Shown here piece by piece: positions 55,531-63,450 of a stretch of DNA of 64,000 nucleotides. Under the pieces are notes generated by a model. That model saw nothing but the letters and a program-made list of their open reading frames with translations, was not told the origin of the DNA and did not search any database. Within the stretch, counting starts at the first letter, position 1. Every line of letters begins with the position of its first letter. The stretch comes from JAFGRU01 sp016934985 (GTDB lineage Bacteria > Desulfobacterota > Desulfuromonadia > Desulfuromonadales > JAAYDE01). The position numbers and the translations under genes are program-made. The stretch lies in NCBI GenBank assembly GCA_963665045.2, contig CAXXJQ010000002.1:281426-345425 (forward strand), read 5' to 3'.

Positions 55531-56376
55531 TTAAAAATAATCTTCCCCGCTGCGCAAAAGTTCCCGGGCTTGCTCTTTGGCAAGCACATTAAGAAGGGTC
55601 AGTCCGGGGCTTTCCGGGTCCGCGGCCAGAACCTCGCGAAGCAGGCGGTCGTGAAGTTCGCGGTCGTAAAGCAGGCGGGCATAACCACGGGCGTATTCAA
55701 CCTTTACGCCAAGATCTTTGCCGCCCGATAAAGCCAAAGCACGCTCAAAATGCTGCCTTCCCACTTCCGGTTTTCCTCCGAGAGCCGGAGGCCGCAGGGT
55801 CTGCAAAATGCCAAGGTAAAGATGAGCACTGCCCCGCTCGTAGGTTTCGTCAAGTTCGACGAGACGTTTCAGGGCCGCTTCGACCTTGGGCAAGTCAGCC
55901 AGGGCGCCCCAATCAGAACTGTTGGCCTTGATATTGATCAGCCAACTGACGGAAAAAGTGTAAAAGGTCGGAACATCCCGTTTGCAGAGATTTTCCAGGG
56001 ACGCAACAAACTCCTCATAGGGCCGCTGCGCCAATCCGCATAGTGAAGACTTGCGCTCGCACAGAGCCCTTTCCCCGTAACCATGGGCGCGTCCTGCCAA
56101 GCGCTTTGCCCGCTCCGGATCGGTGACGAAAACGGCGGCATAAACCCCGTAAAGTCCGGCACCGGCACGAAGCATGGTCTCGCTGTCCGGATCTCCCTCA
56201 ATGAAGCTGTCGATCAAAAGCAGGTAAGCGGGAGCACCAGCCCTGACGGTTTCAGGATCGTTCTGATTCATGATGGCACTGGACAGGTTGCTGGCCAAAT
56301 TGCCCATGCCGCAACCGGCAGCCACCAGAAAAAATAAACCCAGGCAAAAAACACCTATAAGTCGAGGGGGTCGCAA
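55531..56376 (-). CDS. TRAP transporter TatT component lipoprotein
   Basis: The 281-residue product has a lipoprotein signal (LGLFFLVAAGC, lipobox Cys about residue 22) and helical TPR-like repeats with TatT features: FIEGDPDSETMLRAGAGLYGVYAAVF, PEVGRQHFERALAL. TatT (T component) assembles with DctP in the periplasm of some TRAP systems, especially in sulfur- and metal-reducing bacteria. TTG 56376 has AAAGGA at good spacing. It is the first gene of tatT-dctPQM. Confidence 0.85.
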   Translation of the reverse strand: MRPPRLIGVFCLGLFFLVAAGCGMGNLASNLSSAIMNQNDPETVRAGAPAYLLLIDSFIEGDPDSETMLRAGAGLYGVYAAVFVTDPERAKRLAGRAHGYGERALCERKSSLCGLAQRPYEEFVASLENLCKRDVPTFYTFSVSWLINIKANSSDWGALADLPKVEAALKRLVELDETYERGSAHLYLGILQTLRPPALGGKPEVGRQHFERALALSGGKDLGVKVEYARGYARLLYDRELHDRLLREVLAADPESPGLTLLNVLAKEQARELLRSGEDYF

Positions 56377-56487
56377 AAGAAATTCCTTTCCGTTTAATTC
56401 TTGGGGAAATTCTGAAAACTATATTTATAAACCATTAAATTACAATTATAGAAAAAAATTTGGCAAAGAAAAAAGGTAATTATTCAG

Positions 56488-57859
56488 GGCTCGTCAGCAG
56501 AATCTGTGGAGATATTCAGGTTCCGGTAACTTGCCAAGTGTATGATATAAGGCGATTTCAAGGCACTTGAGGGTTTTAAAACCATACGCTTTTCTCATAG
56601 TGAGTTTTGCTTTGAGGTTCATACCCTCTACCGCACCGCAGGAAAGCTCGCCTTTGGCCTTGAACCAGTTGAGAATGAGTGGCTTGTGGCTGCGCAACAT
56701 TTTTGCCACTTTCCTCATGGGCTCGAGATCGGTTTGCAGGGTTCGGGTTATCCAGTTGTCGAGAAACTTTTCCGCAAAGTTTGGGCGTTGGTAGTCCCAG
56801 AACCGCTGGAAATCCTCGCGCATCAGGTACCCTTTGATTGACGTCAGGTTGAGTTTGAGCAGCTCATCCAGTCGGGCCGTCTGCTTTTCGGAGAGATTCT
56901 CCGGGCGTTTCAACAGAAGCCAGCGTTTGTGTTTAAGAACATTCTCCTGGCCAGCGGCTTTGAACTGTTTGACTTCGTCGCGTCGGATCTCGTCAATCGC
57001 TTCGTTGAATTTCCGCATGATGTGGAAGCGGTCCAGGATATTCAACGCCTGGGGAGCCTTTTTGGCGATCACCTTGAGATAAGGCGCCCACATGTCGCTG
57101 CAAACGAACTTGATTTGAGTACTGCGCTCTTTGCCAAACTGCCGGAAGAAGCGCAGCAGAGTTTTTGCCCGGCGTTCCTGACCACACCAGAGAAGCCGCC
57201 TGACCCCGGCATTGAGTTGATACACAAGGGTCAGGTATTTGTGGCCTTTGAAAACAGCTATTTCGTCCACACCGATCTCGGTCACATCCGCAAGGCCTCT
57301 GTGGGCGAGACCGTAATCGACCACGAAGGCAACAGCTCGAAACACCGTGTCCCAACTGGTTTCGAAGATGTGAGCGACCTCTTTCCAGGAGAGCCTCTTT
57401 GCCCAGCGGGCCAGGTAAACCTGATAAGCAAACGTTGTTCGTTCTTTGCCGTAACTCCAGGGCAGTGCTTCCACCTTGACGCCGTGGTCTGGACAATTAA
57501 CCCGGCGGGGTGGATAACGGAAGAAAACCTTGAACGTCCAAACCGGCAGATACTCGAAGAGGCGTGGGGGTTGCCTGTCGTAAATGTTCCGTCGTTTGCC
57601 ACACTCGGGACACACCGGGCGGCTGTTCCGGCGAGGCTTGATGTCAATGATAAGGGCTTCCACGCCGTCAACCAATTGGACAGAGGTGGAGCCATAAACG
57701 AACGACTTGAATCGTTCAACCTTATTCAGTAAAGTTTTAATCAGCATTGCCTTTTTGGAGTTTGGGTTTGATAGTTTCGGGAAAAACCATCCTACCCATT
57801 CTGGAAAGGCAATGCTCTAATTTTTACAACCCTCTACCCACAGATTCTGCGGAAGAGGC
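56488..57859 (-). mobile_element. ISL3-family insertion sequence, intact, 8 bp target duplication
   Basis: Terminal inverted repeats at 56488-56509 and 57838-57859 share 19 of 22 bases around GCAGAATCTGTGG. The element is 1,372 bp. It is flanked by TTATTCAG on both sides (56480-56487 and 57860-57867), the 8 bp duplication expected for ISL3. It carries one transposase gene on the minus strand. Confidence 0.92.
56494..57747 (-). CDS. ISL3-family transposase
   Basis: The 417-residue product has the N-terminal zinc-finger-like region (RPVCPECGKRRNIYDRQPP ... CPDHG), the DDE transposase core with GVDEIAVFKGHKYLTLVYQL (first Asp), VCSDMWAPYLKVIAKKAPQALNILDRFH (second Asp) and LSCGAVEGMNLKAKLTMRKAYGF (Glu). 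It appears full length and intact, so the element may be active. Its last codons (HRFC, stop) lie inside the left terminal repeat. Confidence 0.95.
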   Translation of the reverse strand: MLIKTLLNKVERFKSFVYGSTSVQLVDGVEALIIDIKPRRNSRPVCPECGKRRNIYDRQPPRLFEYLPVWTFKVFFRYPPRRVNCPDHGVKVEALPWSYGKERTTFAYQVYLARWAKRLSWKEVAHIFETSWDTVFRAVAFVVDYGLAHRGLADVTEIGVDEIAVFKGHKYLTLVYQLNAGVRRLLWCGQERRAKTLLRFFRQFGKERSTQIKFVCSDMWAPYLKVIAKKAPQALNILDRFHIMRKFNEAIDEIRRDEVKQFKAAGQENVLKHKRWLLLKRPENLSEKQTARLDELLKLNLTSIKGYLMREDFQRFWDYQRPNFAEKFLDNWITRTLQTDLEPMRKVAKMLRSHKPLILNWFKAKGELSCGAVEGMNLKAKLTMRKAYGFKTLKCLEIALYHTLGKLPEPEYLHRFC

Positions 57860-57862
57860 TTA

Positions 57863-57927
57863 TTCAGCTTTTCGGCACAATGCCTCGCATCACCCATTCC
57901 AAGAGCCGCGTGAACCCATCCATGGGG
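57863..57927 (+). repeat. Intergenic repeat, copy A (beside the ISL3 insertion)
   Basis: TTCAGCTTTTCGGCACAATG... through ACCCATCCATGGGG is homologous to the complement of 60089-60154, including the ACCCAT-CC-ATGGG palindrome. The ISL3 element sits directly at its edge. No gene is present between the element and the hydrolase gene. Confidence 0.5.
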
Positions 57928-58066
57928 CTTAGCTGCCGCCATCCGGGCGGCAGATGCCCTTTCCATGGGCGACACGAGTCCTTGTGCTGAATAGTTTCGA
58001 AAAAAGATTCTTAAATATTGCATAACCCCTTTGGCGCATAAATATTCAAACGAGAGAAATCGGGAT

Positions 58067-59197
58067 TTATTTTTCCCGCTCCTCTAATAGCCTGCCAACC
58101 GCCCGCCAGAAACTCCAGATTGTCGAAAAATCAGGGTCGTAATCGACATGCATCAGCCCCCGGCCGAGAAAAAGCGAAGATGAATTTCGGGGCACCGCCG
58201 CAGCCAAAGCAATACTTTCCGTGTAAGGAATGATGTTGTCATCGTAACCGTGAACCAGCAGCAGGCGGGCCTTGAGTTGCGCAAGATCTTTGCCCGCCAG
58301 GTTAAGGGCGGCAATATCCTCGCGAATGCCCTCGGGCATTTTTCCAAGAAGCTGTAACCCCTTTGCAGGGTCACGATTGGTGATAAACGTGTAAACCCCT
58401 CTTCCCTCCGGGCCGAGCCCAACTCTCAAGTCTTCGATATCCGCGGACAAATCGTCCATTTTGCGCCGGGCCATCATCCTGAGAAGCTTTCCGTCCTCGG
58501 CATCAGAGAGAATTTCGGCATTGTGAAGGACAAAAACCCATTTGCCGTAGGCGTTCGGTTCCATATAAGACCATTTGCCGCCCAGGCGGAAGTGGCCGGT
58601 GGTGAAAAAGACCAGGACCCGCTCTAAATCGTGATAACCGCCCACGGCCAGAATAAAGCGAACCCGGTCCCGGATCTCCGGTTCCAAAGCCGCAAGAATC
58701 GCAGGGCCGGCCGCATAACTGAAAGCCGCCATCCCTGCTCTTCCCTGCGGAGCCAGGTCGGCCCTGGAACTCAGCCAGGCAAAAGCATCCCTCACCTCAC
58801 GAATATTGCCGGGATTGACCTGCAATCTGCGCAGACTCGGAATTTCCGGCACCAGTACCGCGAAACGCGCCCGTGCCAGAGTCATCGCCAACGCGACCAG
58901 GCGGGGATCGTCACGCCCCAGTTCGGCGGCCCCAGGGATCAGCAGAATGGCGGCCAGCATTCCCTCAGGAGAACGGTAGAGGTCACCAAGGTATTGCCGC
59001 CCATTCCTTTCAAAAGCAACTTCTTCCCGCTCAGGCGCCGGTTTGATTTTTTTCCAGCGGCTCGGCTCCTTGCCGGCGGATATATCCGCAAGCATCAGTG
59101 CCGCCTCGTAACAGCGTATGGGCGAGCAGCAGAGCAAAACAACAACACAGAACACAAATATTATTAAAAGAACTATCTTCCTTCGGGAAATCACCAT
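58067..59197 (-). CDS. Alpha/beta hydrolase-fold protein, membrane-anchored
   Basis: The ~376-residue product begins with an N-terminal hydrophobic anchor (VLLIIFVFCVVVLLCCSP) and then an alpha/beta hydrolase region: LAAILLIPGAAELGRDDPRLVALAMTLARARFAVLVPEIP, AAFSYAAGPAILAALEP in the position of the nucleophile elbow (Ser in FSYAAG), and a C-terminal LLLVHGYDDNIIPYTESIAL where Asp and His would complete the triad (RGLMHVDYDPDF). The substrate is unknown. ATG 59197 is chosen over TTG 59224. Confidence 0.78.
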   Translation of the reverse strand: MVISRRKIVLLIIFVFCVVVLLCCSPIRCYEAALMLADISAGKEPSRWKKIKPAPEREEVAFERNGRQYLGDLYRSPEGMLAAILLIPGAAELGRDDPRLVALAMTLARARFAVLVPEIPSLRRLQVNPGNIREVRDAFAWLSSRADLAPQGRAGMAAFSYAAGPAILAALEPEIRDRVRFILAVGGYHDLERVLVFFTTGHFRLGGKWSYMEPNAYGKWVFVLHNAEILSDAEDGKLLRMMARRKMDDLSADIEDLRVGLGPEGRGVYTFITNRDPAKGLQLLGKMPEGIREDIAALNLAGKDLAQLKARLLLVHGYDDNIIPYTESIALAAAVPRNSSSLFLGRGLMHVDYDPDFSTIWSFWRAVGRLLEEREK

Positions 59198-59529
59198 GTC
59201 GAAAGTTCCATTAGTTGAGCCCAATTTTCCACACCTTAAGAACCTGATTACAATTGTAATGGATTGTCTTGTTAAAGCACGAACAACCTCGGAATTGAAC
59301 CGATTGACGAACCCTGAAAGAAATGTATCTTAATTGATAAAGGGACTTTTTCTTATTAAAAATATGCATATGAATATCTTACTATGACGGATCAGCTTTT
59401 AAACTGCCTGGGAAAGTTCGCCACAGGTTATAAATCATAAGTTTAAAAAAGATGGTCAAGCCCCTTTGAGTAGCAGGAATCCAGGTCGGAAAAAATCCAA
59501 GGCGATGTCAGTGTTGAAAGGGGGAAAAA

Positions 59530-59985
59530 ATGTTTAAAGAATTTAAAGAATTTGTGATGCGGGGAAATGTGGTCGACATGGCAGTCGGTATTATTATGGG
59601 AGCGGCGTTCGGGACCATTATTAAAAGCCTGGTCTCGGATGTTATCATGCCCCCCATCGGCCTTCTTCTGGGAGGGGTAGATTTTTCCAACCTGTTTGTT
59701 GTCCTCAAGGAAGGAACCATGCCGAGCCCTTACGCCTCTCTGGCCAATGCCCAGGCGGCGGGTGCCGTAACCATAAACTACGGCACTTTCCTCAATACCG
59801 TGATAAGCTTTCTGATTGTTTCCATCGCAATTTTCATGCTTATCAAAGGAATTAACAGCCTCCACCGGCAAAAGGAAGCTCCTGCAGAAGAGCCGACAAC
59901 CAAGGAGTGCCCGTTCTGCTTCAGCACCATTGCTGTTAAAGCCACCCGTTGCCCGAGTTGCACCTCGGAAATCGCTCAAGTCTGA
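59530..59985 (+). CDS. mscL: Large-conductance mechanosensitive channel MscL with zinc-ribbon tail
   Basis: Residues 1-110 are standard MscL: MFKEFKEFVMRGNVVDMAVGIIMGAAFGTIIKSLVSDVIMPPIG and the second helix SFLIVSIAIFMLIKGIN. The C-terminal tail adds CPFC...CPSC (KECPFCFSTIAVKATRCPSC), a four-cysteine zinc ribbon that would sit in the cytoplasm. The channel releases solutes on hypo-osmotic shock. GGGGG precedes the ATG; a strong terminator follows. Confidence 0.94.
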   Translation: MFKEFKEFVMRGNVVDMAVGIIMGAAFGTIIKSLVSDVIMPPIGLLLGGVDFSNLFVVLKEGTMPSPYASLANAQAAGAVTINYGTFLNTVISFLIVSIAIFMLIKGINSLHRQKEAPAEEPTTKECPFCFSTIAVKATRCPSCTSEIAQV

Positions 59986-59992
59986 ACCTGCC

Positions 59993-60042
59993 AAAACCCG
60001 ACCTCCCCTTCCCTTTCAGGTCAGAAGCGGAGGTCGGGTTTT
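59993..60042 (+). terminator. Rho-independent terminator after mscL
   Basis: AAAACCCGACCTCC and GGAGGTCGGGTTTT form a perfect 14 bp stem. The run of As and Ts at the stem base and following TTGATTTTC make it usable in both directions, best for mscL. Confidence 0.75.
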
Positions 60043-60088
60043 GATTTTCATCCCTGTCAACAGTCCAGACCCCCAAACCCCTCCCCCT

Positions 60089-60154
60089 ACCCATGGATGG
60101 GTTTATGCGTTCCTTGACATGGGTGGTACGAGCCCACCGAACAGAAAGCTGAAC
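60089..60154 (-). repeat. Intergenic repeat, copy B
   Basis: The complement of this segment matches 57863-57927 (TTCAGCTTT, GGCTCG/GAGCCG, CACCCAT, AACCCATCCATGGG). Copies A and B point in opposite directions and flank the hydrolase-mscL pair. Confidence 0.5.
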
Positions 60155-60276
60155 AGTTAAATTTATTTTTAACAATTGCAGGTTTTGTTGACTGGCAAGC
60201 CTTTTAAGGGTATCTATAACGACTAAAAAATTTTGCCCAGGCTCGAACTGGCTCATCGGCAAAGCAGGGACGGTCA

Positions 60277-60675
60277 ATGAACGATTATCTTTTCAAGCTC
60301 GATTTCAAGGTTCGAGACTACGAATGCGACCTCCAGGGGATCGTCAATAACTCCGTTTACCAGAACTATCTCGAACATACCCGCCACGAATACCTGAAAT
60401 CCATCGGCGTCGACTTCGCCGCTCTTGCCGCTGAAAACGTCAATCTGATCGCAGTCAGGGTTGAACTTGACTACAAACATCCCCTTCGCAGTGGCGACGC
60501 ATTCTGGGTGGGGCTGACCATGGAAAAAGTCTCGCGCATCCGTTTCGCTTTTGTGCAGGAAATTTACCGCTACCCCGACAACCTCCTGATCCTCAACGGC
60601 CGCACCATTGCCACAGCCATGAATGAAAAGGGGCGCCCCATGCTGCCTAAACAGCTCACCGGATTCTTCGTCTGA
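60277..60675 (+). CDS. 4HBT-family acyl-CoA thioesterase (YbgC-like)
   Basis: The 132-residue hot-dog-fold protein has the signature DYECDLQGIVNNSVYQNYLEHTRHEYL, where the DLQGIVNNSVYQNYLE segment corresponds to the catalytic D-x-x-G-x-V helix of 4-hydroxybenzoyl-CoA thioesterase-like enzymes. Substrate is unknown; such proteins hydrolyse acyl-CoA or acyl-ACP thioesters. The upstream ribosome site is weak. Confidence 0.85.
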   Translation: MNDYLFKLDFKVRDYECDLQGIVNNSVYQNYLEHTRHEYLKSIGVDFAALAAENVNLIAVRVELDYKHPLRSGDAFWVGLTMEKVSRIRFAFVQEIYRYPDNLLILNGRTIATAMNEKGRPMLPKQLTGFFV

Positions 60676-60869
60676 GCTTGGCTGACAGACTATGTCCCAT
60701 TTCAGACCAGGGCTTAACACCTCGGAAGAGGCGTTAACAACGGCTTCAGAAAAAGCAATCGTCAAAACACATTTGACTTATAACATTCTCACATAATCGG
60801 GTATAATCGAAAGGCAAGCACAATATTTCCGTCAACCAATCAAAATATTTTTTAGAGGTAAAAGCAACC

Positions 60870-61628
60870 ATGCCCAGTGGTAAACTCTTCAGACGAATCC
60901 TGATTTACGAATATCTCGGCTTCGGTGTCATGATTTTTGCCCTGTGGGTCAACGAGCTGTTCGATATTCCCAACCGTTTTTTCGGCGGCGACGCCACGCC
61001 TGTCAATTTTATCGAGAGCACCTTTGAAACCATTATCCTGCTCTTGCTTGCTTGCGGGGTCATCCGCGCCACCATGGTTTTGCTCAACCAGATTGAAGAA
61101 CTCGCCATGTTCGACCCCTTGACCAAACTGATGAATCGCGGTTTTTTCAAGGAGCTCCTGCAGCGGGAGATCAATCGTTCCGCCCGTTTTCAGCGGCCTT
61201 TCTCCATGATCATGGGGGATGTCGATCATTTCAAACGTGTCAATGACGAGCATGGCCACGATTGCGGTGACAAGGTCCTGCAGCATATCGCCCGCATCTT
61301 GCAAAAAAATCTGCGCAGCGAAGATGTCATCTGCCGCTGGGGCGGGGAAGAGTTCCTCTTTCTGCTGCCCGAAACATCCCTGGACGAGGCCGGAGAGGTT
61401 GCAGAAAAGTTGCGTTCGAAAATTGAGGGCAGCCCCCTGACCTTCAACAACATCAAAGTCCCAATAACCATGAGCTTCGGTGTCTGCGCTCAAACACCCG
61501 GTGACCGCAACATTTCGAGCTGTATAGCCAGTGCCGACCGGCGCCTTTATGAAGCCAAAAGAAATGGCCGCAATCAGGTGGTTCCCTCCCCCTTCGCCGG
61601 GGCCGTTCCGGCGGAGGCAAATCTGTAA
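60870..61628 (+). CDS. Membrane diguanylate cyclase (GGDEF)
   Basis: The 252-residue product has two N-terminal transmembrane helices (about residues 8-28 and 50-70) and a GGDEF domain from residue ~85 (AMFDPLTKLMNRGFFKELLQREINRS; IMGDVDHFKRVNDEHGHDCGDKVL). The active site reads GGEEF (CRWGGEEFLFLLPE) and the RSED motif five residues before it fits an RxxD inhibitory site. It should make c-di-GMP and be product-inhibited. AGAGG precedes the ATG. Confidence 0.92.
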   Translation: MPSGKLFRRILIYEYLGFGVMIFALWVNELFDIPNRFFGGDATPVNFIESTFETIILLLLACGVIRATMVLLNQIEELAMFDPLTKLMNRGFFKELLQREINRSARFQRPFSMIMGDVDHFKRVNDEHGHDCGDKVLQHIARILQKNLRSEDVICRWGGEEFLFLLPETSLDEAGEVAEKLRSKIEGSPLTFNNIKVPITMSFGVCAQTPGDRNISSCIASADRRLYEAKRNGRNQVVPSPFAGAVPAEANL

Positions 61629-61737
61629 AATCGTTGTTGCCGCCGCTGAAAAGCGCCCATTTTGTTCCGCTTCCACTTTCGTGGATTGTATCGACCAAAG
61701 CCGAAACCTTTAGCTGTGGAAATTTTCCAGAGGAAAT

Positions 61738-61768
61738 TGCTATAATTTGAAGTGTTGCAGATGCAACA
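61738..61768 (+). promoter_or_regulatory. Extended -10 promoter and palindromic operator before the flavodiiron gene
   Basis: TGCTATAAT (61738-61746) is a TGn-extended -10 with perfect TATAAT. Seven bases downstream TGTTGCA-GA-TGCAACA (61753-61768) is a perfect palindrome covering the likely transcription start, the position expected for a repressor site. The binding protein is unknown. Confidence 0.55.
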
Positions 61769-61784
61769 ATCCAGAAAGGAGAAA

Positions 61785-62980
61785 ATGATGACCTTTCAAT
61801 AAAAAATAATGTATCCTGGGTCGGAAAAATCGACTGGGAATTGAAAACATTTCATGGTGATGAGCTGTCGACCCACCGCGGAACCAGCTACAATTCCTAC
61901 CTTATCGAGGAAGAAAAAACGGCCCTCATCGATACCGTCTGGGCGCCCTTTGACAAGGAATTCATCCGTAACCTGAGCAAAAAAATCGACCTCAAAAAGA
62001 TCGATTACGTTATTGCCAACCATGGTGAAGTCGACCACAGCGGCACTCTGCCTCTGCTCATGCACTGCATTCCCGGCACCCCCATCTACTGTTCGGCCAA
62101 AGGCGTCCAATCCCTCAAAGGGCAGTATCATCAGGACTGGAATTTTCAGGTCGTCAAGACCGGCGACCGCCTCGACCTGGGCAACGGTAAAGAGCTGATC
62201 TTTGTCGAGGCCCCCATGCTCCACTGGCCGGACAGCATGTTCTGCTACCTGACCGGGGACAACCTCCTGTTCAGCAATGACGCTTTCGGCCAGCACTATG
62301 CTTCGGAACTCATGTACAACGACCTGGTTGATCAGGCCGAACTTTATGCCGAAGCCCTGAAATATTACGCCAACATCCTCACCCCTTTCAGCGCCCTGGT
62401 CACCAAAAAGATACAGGAGGTCCTAGCCCTCAATCTGCCCCTCGATATGGTCTGCCCGAGCCACGGTGTCATCTGGCGGGACAATCCGGCCCAGATCATC
62501 GAGCAATATCTCAAATGGGCGGACAAATACTGTGAAAACCAGATCACCATCTTCTACGACACCATGTGGAAAGGCACCCGCATGGTGGCCGAAAAGATCG
62601 CCGAAGGAATCAGGTCCGCCGACGAAAAGGTCAACGTCAAACTTTTCAATCTCGCCAAAAGGGATAAAAACGACGTCATCACGGAAATTTTCAGATCGAA
62701 AGCCGTGATTGGCGGTTCACCGACCATCAACAACGGCATCCTGACGTCTGTGGCCTCCCTTCTCGAAGAAGTCAAAGGCATGAAGTTCCGCGGCAAGAAA
62801 GCGGCCGCCTTCGGCTGCTTCGGCTGGAGCGGCGAATCAGCGGGCATTGTCGCCAGGGAACTTGAAGCCTCGGGCTTCGAAGTCGTGGCCGAGCCCCTCA
62901 GAGTCCCCTGGAAACCTGACGCGGAAAAAGAAGCGGAGTGCCTTGAATTCGGCCGCAAACTGGCCGGTCTTTTTGCCTGA
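61785..62980 (+). CDS. FprA-family flavodiiron protein (O2/NO reductase), start region frameshifted
   Basis: The ~395-residue protein has an N-terminal metallo-beta-lactamase diiron domain (NHGEVDHSG with the HxExD ligand set, LHWPDSMF, SNDAFGQH, PSHGVIWR) and a C-terminal flavodoxin domain (FYDTMWKGTRMVAEKIAEG, SPTINNG). It reduces oxygen and/or NO in the cytoplasm of anaerobes. The in-frame open region from 61841 begins mid-domain; family N-terminal sequence (SIKNNVSWVGKIDWELKTFHGDEL) is readable upstream. AGAAAGGAG precedes ATGs at 61785 and 61788, but one T is missing from a TTT run near 61794, putting the ATG out of frame. The real start is therefore 61785 or 61788 if that base is restored; otherwise a TTG (61841) would be needed. 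Confidence 0.88.
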
Positions 62981-63006
62981 ACTCTTGTGCTTCAAAACTG
63001 CCCAAC

Positions 63007-63047
63007 AAACCCGGAGGAGATAATGCCACCGGGTTTTTATTTTTTGT
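63007..63047 (+). terminator. Rho-independent terminator after the flavodiiron gene
   Basis: AAACCCGG and CCGGGTTT form an 8 bp stem with a 14-base loop, followed by TTATTTTTT. It lies 27 bases after the stop codon at 62980. Confidence 0.8.
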
Positions 63048-63450
63048 GATTGTTCAGCACAATTGCTTCATGCCGCATATGGTAAGAAAGTTCACACAAA
63101 TAGAAGGCTGATATGGCTGTCAGTTGTCAATAGAATAAACACGTCCCCGCCCTTGCTTTTCAGGGTTTTTGCCTTGTTTGTTACCCCAGGGCACAGGCAG
63201 AGACGGGATCTGGTGACGACGTTTGATCACTCTGATATACGCGGGTTGGATACCGCATGACTTGGCTTCGTCGCGGAGCTGCCTCGCTCTGAAGTCGGAA
63301 ATTCGGCGTTTTGGCCTTATTCGCACAGCCTTCTCGAGGGTTCTCCTGAACGTGATCGCGTCTCTGGCTCTGACCTGGGATGTATTTTATGCAGGTTTCT
63401 CGCTGCCTCCTTGCTGGATTTTTTTAAACGTCGATCTTTGATATAAATTG
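63048..63450. other. Region between flavodiiron terminator and IS110 gene
   Basis: No recognised gene. A 68-codon minus-strand ORF (63120-63326, basic, ...RDEAKSCGIQPAYIRVIKRR...) follows the IS110 transposase in the same direction but matches no family known to me. Part of this stretch is presumably the 3' end of the IS110-type element, whose boundary could not be located. Confidence 0.4.
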
